NCBI GenBank assembly: GCA_034111875.1
Contig: JAWUWK010000006.1
Coordinates: 5,670 to 69,669, forward strand
From: Rs1 sp034111875
GTDB taxonomy: Bacteria > Pseudomonadota > Gammaproteobacteria > Pseudomonadales > Balneatricaceae
Reading direction: 5' to 3'
Length of the DNA stretch: 64,000 nucleotides
Shown here: positions 17,079 through 25,321 of the stretch, piece by piece
How the letters are laid out: each line of letters starts with the position of its first letter
Position numbering within the stretch: the stretch's first letter is position 1
Notes under the pieces: generated by a model
What the model saw: only the letters and a program-made list of their open reading frames with translations
What the model was told of the DNA's origin: nothing
The model's database searches: none
Made by a program: the position numbers and the translations under genes

Positions 17079-18452
17079 ATGCCAAAACAAGAATATATAA
17101 ATGCCAGTATTAAACCTTTAGATAGTCTGCATAGTTTATCACCTCATGAAGTGGCTCAATTAAAAGAGGGAGCGTCAGAGAATAACTTGTATCGACTGTT
17201 TCGCCAATGTGCGTTAGCTGTGCTTAATACAGGCAGTAATGTTGACAATACTAGTGATGTGTTGGATATGTTTAAAAATTTCGATATTCAAATCGAGCTA
17301 AAGCACCAAGGTGTCATGTTGAATTTGGTGAATGCTCCGATTAAAGCATTCGTCGATGGAGTAATTATTTTGGGTATTAGGGAACATCTGTTTTCAGTGT
17401 TAAGGGATTTGCTTTATATAGGTGATGAACTTGGCGGGAATAATTCCGGCTTGCCAGATTCTGAGTTTTTAACCAATACTGTCTTTCATATATTACGCCA
17501 CGCAAATTTAATTAAACCTAACATAAAGCCAAATCTGGTGGTCTGTTGGGGTGGGCATTCTATTAGCCGCCAAGAATATGATTATTCTAAACTTGTAGGC
17601 TACGAACTAGGCCTTAGAACCTTTAATATTTGCACAGGCTGTGGTCCCGGAGCGATGAAAGGACCTATGAAAGGTGCAACTATTGCCCACGCCAAGCAAA
17701 GAGTGTCTGATGCCCTTTACATTGGCTTGACTGAACCTGGAATCATAGCCGCAGAATCGCCAAATCCTATAGTCAATGAGTTAGTGATTTTTCCGGATAT
17801 AGAAAAGCGATTGGAGGCATTCGTACGTTTAGGGCATGGCATTATCGTTTTCCCAGGCGGTGCTGGCACCGCCGAAGAAATTATGTATATGCTCGGTATT
17901 TTGTTACATCCTAAAAATGACGGAATTCCCTTCCCGTTTATTTTTACCGGTCCTGAAGGTTCGCAAGCCTACTTTGAGCAAATAGATGAATTCATTAAAG
18001 CTACTATTGGAGCGCGCGCGAGTGCTAAATATCAAATAATTATCAATGACCCTAAAGCTGTAGCACTGGCGATGCAAGCAGAGTTAAAAAAGGTACATTT
18101 GCACCGCAAAAATAAAGGTGAATCTTTTCATTACAATTGGCAGTTGCATATCCCCGCTCAATTCCAAGAGCCGTTCGAACCAACACATCAAGCCATGGCA
18201 GAACTCGATTTGCACGCCAACCAAGATGATTATATTCTAGCGGCACATTTACGTAAGGCGATGTCTGGAATTGTCGCTGGAAATGTTAAGGAACCGGCGG
18301 TTAAGGCGATCGCTAAAGAGGGGCCCTTTTCACTTTTTGGAGATGCTGACTTAATGGAAAAGTTGGACAAATTACTGACTGCATTTGTCCAGCAGAGAAG
18401 AATGAAGATAGACCACGAGAAATATGTACCTTGTTATCAGCTGGTAAAGTAA
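17079..18452 (+). CDS. ppnN: Nucleotide 5'-monophosphate nucleosidase PpnN (YgdH type)
   Basis: A 457-residue member of the LOG/LDH-like fold. PpnN cleaves purine and pyrimidine 5'-monophosphates to base plus ribose 5-phosphate, and in E. coli is activated by (p)ppGpp. The N-terminal regulatory region (about 1-140) is followed by the catalytic core, with CWGGHSISRQEYDYSK (about 150-165), TGCGPGAMKGPMKGA and the family signature FPGGAGTAEEIMYM (about 257-270). The C-terminal domain (about 350-457) completes the usual length. The ATG at 17079 follows TTACGGAGAAG. The gene stands alone between two long gaps. Confidence 0.93.
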   Translation: MPKQEYINASIKPLDSLHSLSPHEVAQLKEGASENNLYRLFRQCALAVLNTGSNVDNTSDVLDMFKNFDIQIELKHQGVMLNLVNAPIKAFVDGVIILGIREHLFSVLRDLLYIGDELGGNNSGLPDSEFLTNTVFHILRHANLIKPNIKPNLVVCWGGHSISRQEYDYSKLVGYELGLRTFNICTGCGPGAMKGPMKGATIAHAKQRVSDALYIGLTEPGIIAAESPNPIVNELVIFPDIEKRLEAFVRLGHGIIVFPGGAGTAEEIMYMLGILLHPKNDGIPFPFIFTGPEGSQAYFEQIDEFIKATIGARASAKYQIIINDPKAVALAMQAELKKVHLHRKNKGESFHYNWQLHIPAQFQEPFEPTHQAMAELDLHANQDDYILAAHLRKAMSGIVAGNVKEPAVKAIAKEGPFSLFGDADLMEKLDKLLTAFVQQRRMKIDHEKYVPCYQLVK

Positions 18453-18766
18453 TTATTAAACTATACCAAAGGAATATGCGATTAAGGCTAATATGTGCTT
18501 TGCGCTGATTAAAATATTCAATTATCGTAAAGCATGCGATGTAAATACCGGCTTCTTTGCTGAATAGTTATCAAGGGGTTAGATTATGCTTAGGGGTTCG
18601 CCGTCGCACAACATAAACTGTAAGCCTGGCTAAATCACAAACTATACTGTCTGCCGAAGGCGTTTTGTATTTGTTCCCCGCTTGCCTAGTTAATAGTGCG
18701 TGTTTTCTGGGTGATTTGTTATTATGCGCCTATCAAAAATAGGCCACAGATAGTTAAGGTTAAAAA
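18453..18766. other. Intergenic region upstream of the M23/bactofilin operon
   Basis: These 314 bases should carry the promoter of the following operon. No gene, terminator with a T run, or repeat was recognised. Confidence 0.4.
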
Positions 18767-19873
18767 TTGAAAACAAATATGGTCATTACTCTGACAACTG
18801 GCTCAGGATCTAAGCAATTTTTAATGACTAAGATAGCGCGCTATTTTGTGTTTATTCTATTCACTTGTCTAGTGGGATATTTTATCTTAAGCAATTGGTT
18901 GTGGGTAAAAACAACGGGAAATTTAGTTGAACTTAAACAAAGTCATCAGTTTTTAAACGGACAGTACACGGCTTTATTAGGGACCCAGCAAAGATACGAG
19001 CAAGAATTAGATAAGTTAAGTGATGTGTTTGATAAGGTGGTTCAACAAAGAGATAAGCTAGCTCTTGAGAATGGCCAAATTGAATCGCTAAATGATACAT
19101 TATCAATTGTAGCTAACGAGCGAGACAGACTAAAAAGCGTTAATGGCAGTATCCCTATGCTAAAAAGTTCGCTATCTAAAACCCAGCGCGAAAGAGATAA
19201 GTTACAAGCGGAAAACGTGAAGATAGAAAAAATTAATGACTCACTGGATTTTGATTTAGCGGCGCTGGATAAAAGCCTCGATGATTTAGAAAAAATGCTT
19301 AATTTACAGTTGCCAAACAATTTGAGTGAAGATAGATTTGAGAGATTATCTTTACTCACTAAACAGCGACTTTTCTTGTTAAACAGCATTCCCAATGGTT
19401 TGCCAATTAAAGCCATAAAAGTCACTAACGGGTTTGGATTGCGCTATCACCCCATTAAAAGAGTGAGGGCTATGCATAAAGGCATAGATTACAAAGCTCT
19501 AATAGGAACGGCAATATATGCCCCTGCTGAAGGGGTCGTCGAAACAGTAGAAAAAAGATCGGGCAATGGTAAGTTTATTAGGCTGGTACATAATTTTGGC
19601 TTTAGCACTAGCTATTCACATTTAAGTAAATATCTGGTTAAAAAGGGTGAGTACGTTCATAAAGGGCAAAAAATTGCTGAAAGTGGCAATACAGGACAAT
19701 CTACCGGCCCACACCTTCATTATGAGTTGTTATATTTGTCCAAAGCGATCAACCCTGCGGCATTTGTAGACTGGAATATTGCCAATTTCGAAAATATATT
19801 TAACAAAGTGGAATCAGTAAAATGGGCTTCTTTAAAAAATCTGTATCCTCTAAATCAAAACGTACAGCCTTAA
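18767..19873 (+). CDS. Membrane-anchored M23 (LytM) peptidoglycan endopeptidase
   Basis: A 368-residue cell-wall hydrolase. The layout is a short cytoplasmic N-terminus, one membrane span (about residues 24-46), a periplasmic coiled coil (about 55-180) and a C-terminal peptidase_M23 domain (about 213-330). The zinc ligands are visible: His237 and Asp241 in MHKGIDYK, and the HLHYE motif with His316/His318 after STGP. The site therefore looks catalytically competent. The TTG start at 18767 has AAGG at good spacing; the ATG at 18779 lacks a ribosome site. Its 3' end overlaps the bactofilin gene by 52 bases. Such membrane M23 enzymes are known partners of bactofilins in shape control. Confidence 0.9.
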   Translation: MKTNMVITLTTGSGSKQFLMTKIARYFVFILFTCLVGYFILSNWLWVKTTGNLVELKQSHQFLNGQYTALLGTQQRYEQELDKLSDVFDKVVQQRDKLALENGQIESLNDTLSIVANERDRLKSVNGSIPMLKSSLSKTQRERDKLQAENVKIEKINDSLDFDLAALDKSLDDLEKMLNLQLPNNLSEDRFERLSLLTKQRLFLLNSIPNGLPIKAIKVTNGFGLRYHPIKRVRAMHKGIDYKALIGTAIYAPAEGVVETVEKRSGNGKFIRLVHNFGFSTSYSHLSKYLVKKGEYVHKGQKIAESGNTGQSTGPHLHYELLYLSKAINPAAFVDWNIANFENIFNKVESVKWASLKNLYPLNQNVQP

Positions 19874-20724
19874 CCATTATAGCCAAGGGTAATAAGGTTT
19901 CGGGTGATTTAACGATCACTGGAAAATTGCATGTTGATGGCTGTATTGAAGGCAGCATAGCTTCTATTGATGATGTTTCCATTGGTAAGTCAGGTCAAGT
20001 TATCGGTAAAGTGGTCGCAAAAAATATAACGGTTTCGGGGTTTTTAGAAGGTGATGTTGAATGCGAGCATATACATTTAGCGGCGGGAGGAAAAGTTGTT
20101 GCTTCAGTGATTAGTAATCAGCTATCGATGGATGTTAATTCGCAGTTTATAGGTGATAGGCGAGAAGCTAAAAATTTACAATTAAACCCAGTGAAAGAAG
20201 CTGAAATTGCTGTTAATAATGCCACCCTAGTGGCTAATATTGCGCCTAGCTCAATTTCTATCACCTCTCGAGTGGATGCTGGTGAAGAAATAGCTGATAG
20301 TGAAACCAAAGCCGCTACAGTTAACAGTGATATAATCGATAATTTGCCAGATAAAGTAACGTTAAGCAGCAGAGATACAGAAAATTCCGATCTGGATATT
20401 GAGAGTTTAAGCCCTGAAGCATTTGCAAAGCAAAATTTGTCATTTTTATTAGGCCCTTCAACCCCTGAAAATTTTCACCTATCAACTGAGTCTACAAAGA
20501 GCTCGCACAGTAGTCTAGAATCTTTGGATGTAGAAATACTTGCAGTAAATGCTAGTGATTTTTTACCTAATGATGTTCAACAGCCTCCCACAATAGATGA
20601 ATCGGTTGCAGGCAATATGGCCCTTAATGAAGATAGAGTAACCCATATTTCGCGAGTAAAAGAAAATACCAACAAAGCCAAAGTAATTAACGAAAAGACC
20701 GAAGTATTGGAGTTGAAATTTTAA
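19822..20724 (+). CDS. Bactofilin with long C-terminal extension
   Basis: Bactofilins are beta-helical cytoskeletal polymers that position envelope enzymes. The bactofilin core lies at about residues 15-115: ISGD-like repeats such as KVSGDLTITGKLHVDGCIEG, VSIGKSGQVIGKVVAKN and VSGFLEGDVECEHI. It is preceded by a short basic tail MGFFKKSVSSKSKR. A further 185 residues or so, acidic and Ser/Thr-rich with no recognised fold, make this about 300 residues, while most bactofilins are 120-200. The gene begins inside the M23 gene (52-base overlap), so the two are translationally linked. The partner relationship is inferred from overlap and from known M23-bactofilin pairs. Confidence 0.88.
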   Translation: MGFFKKSVSSKSKRTALTIIAKGNKVSGDLTITGKLHVDGCIEGSIASIDDVSIGKSGQVIGKVVAKNITVSGFLEGDVECEHIHLAAGGKVVASVISNQLSMDVNSQFIGDRREAKNLQLNPVKEAEIAVNNATLVANIAPSSISITSRVDAGEEIADSETKAATVNSDIIDNLPDKVTLSSRDTENSDLDIESLSPEAFAKQNLSFLLGPSTPENFHLSTESTKSSHSSLESLDVEILAVNASDFLPNDVQQPPTIDESVAGNMALNEDRVTHISRVKENTNKAKVINEKTEVLELKF

Positions 20725-21519
20725 ATGTGTGAACTTTTAGGCATGAGTGCTAATGTTCCGACTGATATTTGTTTTAGTTTTAGTGGTCTAATGCAGCGTG
20801 GCGGTAGTACAGGACCGCATAGCGATGGTTGGGGCATTGCATTTTATGAGGGGAAAGGCCTGCGCAGTTTCCATGATCCTGATCCTAGCTGCGATTCCAA
20901 AATAGCTGAATTTATCAAGCACCACCCAATTAAAAGCACATTGGTTATCAGCCATATTCGACAGGCCAATGTCGGTAGCGTGAATTTAGAAAACACACAC
21001 CCCTTTAGCCGTGAACTTTGGGGTTACATGTGGACGTTTGCCCATAATGGTCAATTAGATAAAGCGCTATTTGATTTGCCTTTGCGCTACTACTTTCCGG
21101 TTGGCAGTACCGATAGTGAATATGCGTTTTGCTGGTTGATGGATCAACTAAGAGAACAGTTTTCTGAAAGGCCTGTTTGCGCTGATAAATTGAGCAGTTT
21201 TATACATCAATGTTGCGAGCAGCTCAGAGCATTGGGGGTGTTTAATATGTTACTTGCAGAATCAATTTATCTGTTTGTTTATAACACCACAAAGCTATCT
21301 TGGATTACCCGTAAAGCGCCGTTCGGAGAAGCCAGACTGAAAGACTGTGATGTGACGGTTGATTTCAAAAATAAAACCTCAATAACAGACAAAGTCACTG
21401 TCATAGCGACAGAACCTTTAACCCATGATGAAAAGTGGCAGCCTCTTGCGAGGGGTGAACTCACTACCTTTAAGCTAGCTGATGTGATTTATCAGAAATT
21501 TAGTAATACAGCTACTTAA
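20725..21519 (+). CDS. Class II glutamine amidotransferase, YafJ family
   Basis: A 264-residue N-terminal-nucleophile amidotransferase. The catalytic Cys is residue 2 (MCELLGMSAN), exposed after Met removal. The family pattern continues with SGLMQRGGSTGPHSDGWGIA, SHIRQANVGSVNLENTHPF and FAHNGQL. It releases ammonia from glutamine, but the acceptor for this stand-alone family (E. coli YafJ) is unknown. The ATG directly abuts the bactofilin stop (no spacer), so it belongs to the same operon. Whether it acts with the wall enzymes is only suggested by this arrangement. Confidence 0.88.
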   Translation: MCELLGMSANVPTDICFSFSGLMQRGGSTGPHSDGWGIAFYEGKGLRSFHDPDPSCDSKIAEFIKHHPIKSTLVISHIRQANVGSVNLENTHPFSRELWGYMWTFAHNGQLDKALFDLPLRYYFPVGSTDSEYAFCWLMDQLREQFSERPVCADKLSSFIHQCCEQLRALGVFNMLLAESIYLFVYNTTKLSWITRKAPFGEARLKDCDVTVDFKNKTSITDKVTVIATEPLTHDEKWQPLARGELTTFKLADVIYQKFSNTAT

Positions 21520-22332
21520 ATCTTAAAGTATAGTCGTAAGTGTTATCACATTATATAAAAGCTAAGAGTCAATAACTCGGCGCAACAAGGGAGAAAATTT
21601 TACAAAATAGAAGCTCGTTATCTCTATTTTTTACCACTTAAAACACAAATGCGGAGTAAAATAATTGTGCTTATCCTGCTTTAATTACTCAGAATAGGTG
21701 GCCTTTTTATTTCTATCGCCACTATTATAAGCGTAAATTGATTTTCAATACTTATTATCAAGCTAATATAGAGAATAAATAGCCTAAGGAACATGTGAAT
21801 AAGCCTCGTATGTCTCTGTCATACAGAACATTGCGAAATCTAGGCATCGAATACAGGCAGGCTGGTTGCTCGACTAAAATTGATAAAAAATGATATCGCG
21901 GTGGTCTGTAAGCCTCGAAGGGCCGGCTTAGAAACGACTAACCACTGGTCAGTTAATGTTGTCAGCCAGCTTGCAAAGGACTGTTCATTCCACTGCGCTA
22001 CCTTTCACAAATTTAGCCGTTTATAAACCCGCAGATAACATACAGGACTTCTTCGCATGTTCCTAACCTCGAGAAACTAGCCATCGTTAATATCCCACTC
22101 TTCGCAGATATTAGGGTCTTTTAATCAGGAACACTGTATTTAAGGAGAGTGTTGACTTTACCACCGTTATCTAGAGCGCGAATAAGTGCGTTTTATCCTT
22201 AAGATACTGCTGGTTGAAATCAATAATAACTTGAAGTTACACTGATATGCTATGATCCGAGTATAAAAATATATGACAGGCTAACACAACTCTATATGTG
22301 CATTCTATATGTACATCTTATACGGATCGATT
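21520..22332. other. Long intergenic region with an inverted-repeat-bounded segment
   Basis: About 800 bases without a supported protein gene. Bases 21784-22067 are bounded by imperfect 30-base inverted repeats and look less AT-rich than the flanks. A minus-strand open stretch of about 58 codons lies inside but has no start or recognisable family. Confidence 0.45.
21784..22067. repeat. 284-bp segment bounded by imperfect 30-bp inverted repeats
   Basis: The left arm 21784-21813 and the reverse complement of the right arm 22038-22067 agree at 23 of 30 positions. This includes an uninterrupted nine-base core (AGGAACATG) and an inner GTATGT. The interior is non-coding. The form suits a miniature inverted-repeat element or a decayed mobile unit; family unknown. 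No target-site duplication was confirmed. Confidence 0.4.
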
Positions 22333-22887
22333 ATGTTCTATAAAATGTTATTTACATTTGCAATATTAGGGCTTGTTTCATGTTCAGATCAACAGCAAGA
22401 TGGATTTTCTGACGTTAAAGTTAGAACCTCCTCCGTTAAATTGACAGATTTTTCAGCGCCTAAAGGGAATGTGGTTTTAAAAATTAGTGGAGATTTCTCA
22501 CAAAAAAACACAGCAGATGAATTATGGTTAGATTCAGCGCAGATTGAAAAATTGCCTCAGATAATAGTTAACACCACGACTCAATGGACAAAGGGAGAGA
22601 GTGAATTCAAAGGGCCTTTGATACGTGATCTTTTATCTGCAATAGGTAGTAAAGCTTCTCTAATCAGTGCGACGGCGATTAATGAATATAAGAATGATAT
22701 TCCTATAGCAGATATTAATAAATTTAATGTCATTTTAGCGATGCAAAAAGATGGGGAAGTATTATCGATCAGAGAAAAAGGCCCTCTGTGGATAATCTAT
22801 CCATGGTCTTCTCATGAGGGATTAAAGAATGACAGATATTATTCTAGATCCATCTGGCAGCTTGTGAAAATAAACCTACATGATTAA
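22333..22887 (+). CDS. Lipoprotein with sulfite-oxidase-like fold, cofactor cysteine missing
   Basis: With the ATG at 22333 the protein begins MFYKMLFTFAILGLVSC, a lipoprotein signal with lipobox LVSC (Cys17). An in-frame ATG at 22309 would only lengthen the signal. The mature part (about 170 residues) resembles the small molybdopterin-binding-like (Oxidored_molyb) family found beside c-di-GMP enzymes: TTTQWTKGESEFKGPLIRDL, ATAINEYKNDIPIAD and GPLWIIYPW. No cysteine remains after the lipobox, so the Mo-ligating Cys of true enzymes is absent and a binding or sensing role is more likely (inference). Its end overlaps the next gene by 8 bases. Confidence 0.75.
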   Translation: MFYKMLFTFAILGLVSCSDQQQDGFSDVKVRTSSVKLTDFSAPKGNVVLKISGDFSQKNTADELWLDSAQIEKLPQIIVNTTTQWTKGESEFKGPLIRDLLSAIGSKASLISATAINEYKNDIPIADINKFNVILAMQKDGEVLSIREKGPLWIIYPWSSHEGLKNDRYYSRSIWQLVKINLHD

Positions 22888-24976
22888 TCCAAACTTTAAA
22901 TATTCAGTGATAATTGGCAGCGCTTTTTTGGTGGTGATTATCGCGAGCATCGTCAGTTCGTTTTTTGTCTATCGTGAAGTACAAGATATCCAATCCACGC
23001 ATCATCATCATCAGGTACAGCCACTGTTGTTTATGCAACAATATGAATATGAGCTTTTACGTACAGCAACAACGTTTAGCGAAGCTTATCCAATCCCTGA
23101 TAATAATGAAAGTCAGCAAATTTTTAGTAATTGGCTGAATGTGCTTTGGAGTCGTTCAGAAAGCATTGACGAAGGGCCTGTAGGTGTAGTTCTTGTTACT
23201 AATGGTTTTGATTTAGAACATTTAAAACAATCACTTAAAAGAATTGATCAGCAACTTAATCAGACGCAAAGAGTAACTATAGAGAGCTATAAAGCTGTAA
23301 AAAAGATATTAGCCGGTTTAATAGAAGCCGCACACGCTTATCAGCAACATCGTAATTTACTATATCGAGAAATTTACCTAGAGCGTCAAATTAAGGTAAT
23401 GGAGTATTTTAGGAGTAATTTTTTGCTGCAAATGCTGACGTTAATTCTGGGCTTCTTTGTAGCTTTATATTTGGCGCGAACCAATAAAAAATTATTAGGT
23501 TTCGGTATTAAACTCGAAGAGTTAGTGGGGACGCGGACTAAGTCATTGAGTATTACAAACAATAAACTGAAAGATGAAATTGAAGAGAGACGCCTAACGG
23601 AAGTGCGTCTATTAGAAAGCCAATCACAAATAGAAATAGCCAAACAGAAGGCTGAAAACAGGATGAACTTCGACCCGCTGACCGCCTTGGCGAGTCGTAC
23701 CTTGTTTATAGATCGCTTTGAACAGGCACTTATTCGCAGTCGCAGTGATTCAACCCAAGTGGCATTGCTGTTTTTAGACTTAGACCGATTTAAAAATGTA
23801 AATGATACCTTAGGCCACAGTATGGGTGATGAATTACTGAAAATGACAGCGCAACGACTCAACAGTGTCCTGCGTGAGGGTGATACAGCGGCACGTTTTG
23901 GCGGTGATGAATTTACATTGATACTGCCTGATATTAAACAAGTCTCCAGTATTGAGTATGTTATCAGTCGAATTCTAGATGAATTGGGAAAGCCCTATAA
24001 CCTTGCAGGTAACAGTACAGTCGTATCTGCAAGCATAGGAATTACTGTTTTCCCTAAAGATGGTGATGCGGCTGAAACACTATTGAGGAAAGCCGACAGT
24101 GCTATGTATAAAGCCAAAGAAAATGGCCGTAATAACTATCAGTTTTTTACTGAGCAAATGGATGCTGCAGCACACGCTAGGCTGGCGCTAGAATCAGAGT
24201 TGCATAAAGAGATTGAAAAACCTCAATTCGAGCTGTATTACCAACCCATCATCAACACTTCAAATGGTCTGATAGTAGGGGCTGAGGCTTTAATTCGCTG
24301 GCCTCATGAAACTCTAGGTATGATTTCACCTGAAGTTTTTATTCCCATTGCCGAGGATATAGATTTAATTTTGCCAATTGGTGAGTGGGTGTTATATAGA
24401 GCTTGCCGCGACGCAAAGCACTGGCAGAACTCAGCAGGAAAGCCCTTAACTATTACTGTTAATATGTCATCTAGACAATTTCAGAAACAAAATATCCCAC
24501 AATTAGTCAGCAAGGTATTAGACGTTACTGGTTTAGCAGCTGAGCGTTTAGTGTTAGAAATTACAGAAAGATTATTGATTGAAGACAATCAGTCTACCTT
24601 GTCACAGTTTGAGGAGCTTCGATCTATCGGTGTCGGTTTAGCGATTGATGATTTCGGTACAGGATTTTCTTCCCTTAGTTATTTGAATAAATTACCTATA
24701 TCAATATTAAAGATTGATCGTTCATTTATACAGGGCATAAATGAACATAATAGCAGCTTAGAGCTTGTGAAAACGATAATTTCAATGGCGTCCAGTTTGA
24801 ATTTACGCGTGATTGCGGAAGGTGTTGAAACGAGGCAACAAGGGGCTATTTTGAGTGCTAATCAATGTGTTTTATGCCAAGGTTATTTTTTCTCCAAACC
24901 TTTAGCCTTAGCTGACTTTGAACGGTATCTACAACAAGAAGGTCAGCACATAGACAATATAAGTAAAGTTGAATAA
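22880..24976 (+). CDS. Membrane GGDEF-EAL protein (c-di-GMP cyclase/phosphodiesterase)
   Basis: A 698-residue inner-membrane protein with TM1 at about residues 7-31, a periplasmic helical sensor region to about 178, TM2 at about 179-199 and a short coiled coil. The GGDEF domain has an intact GGDEF at 341-345 and an inhibitory RxxD (REGD) five residues before RFGGDEF. The EAL domain has Glu469-Ala-Leu, NMSSRQF, LEITERLL, IDDFGTGFSSL, LKIDRSF and CQGYFFSKPL. Both active sites therefore look complete, and the net activity cannot be told. The ATG at 22880 lies inside the preceding lipoprotein gene, so the periplasmic lipoprotein is a likely input partner. Confidence 0.93.
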   Translation: MINPNFKYSVIIGSAFLVVIIASIVSSFFVYREVQDIQSTHHHHQVQPLLFMQQYEYELLRTATTFSEAYPIPDNNESQQIFSNWLNVLWSRSESIDEGPVGVVLVTNGFDLEHLKQSLKRIDQQLNQTQRVTIESYKAVKKILAGLIEAAHAYQQHRNLLYREIYLERQIKVMEYFRSNFLLQMLTLILGFFVALYLARTNKKLLGFGIKLEELVGTRTKSLSITNNKLKDEIEERRLTEVRLLESQSQIEIAKQKAENRMNFDPLTALASRTLFIDRFEQALIRSRSDSTQVALLFLDLDRFKNVNDTLGHSMGDELLKMTAQRLNSVLREGDTAARFGGDEFTLILPDIKQVSSIEYVISRILDELGKPYNLAGNSTVVSASIGITVFPKDGDAAETLLRKADSAMYKAKENGRNNYQFFTEQMDAAAHARLALESELHKEIEKPQFELYYQPIINTSNGLIVGAEALIRWPHETLGMISPEVFIPIAEDIDLILPIGEWVLYRACRDAKHWQNSAGKPLTITVNMSSRQFQKQNIPQLVSKVLDVTGLAAERLVLEITERLLIEDNQSTLSQFEELRSIGVGLAIDDFGTGFSSLSYLNKLPISILKIDRSFIQGINEHNSSLELVKTIISMASSLNLRVIAEGVETRQQGAILSANQCVLCQGYFFSKPLALADFERYLQQEGQHIDNISKVE

Positions 24977-25321
24977 CAATAGTTAATCTATTATCGGCAA
25001 TGTTATAGCCTTATCTGATGCAGTCGTCTAAGGGCTAGAATAGTCACTGAGTATGCTGTTAATCGTTGCAACTAAATGCCACTTTATCCCGATAGTACAG
25101 CATATTGAATACTCTGTTGATTCGTATTATCTGCTTTTTAGTGTTTGAGAGTGCCTATTCATTATGCCTCATGGAGAGCGTTAAGCCTGATTCACTGCTG
25201 TCTATAGTTTAATTTATGACTTAATCATAAGATCATAACCTCCTTAGTATAAAACCTAATGAAGCATTTATAGACTTGGTATAGAATTGCCGTTTTTGAT
25301 TGTTCATTGTAGGTACTTCTT
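24977..25321. other. Intergenic region upstream of hrpA
   Basis: About 345 bases with no recognised gene or terminator. The hrpA ribosome site (AGGT) lies just before the TTG at 25322. Confidence 0.4.

Noticed and set aside
21844..22015. Minus-strand open stretch of about 58 codons inside the inverted-repeat element
   Set aside because: No start codon in a suitable place, preceded by a stop, no family recognised.
21520..22332. Group II intron or integron attC site
   Set aside because: No domain V-like hairpin, no maturase, and the arm spacing (284 bp) and sequence do not fit an attC.
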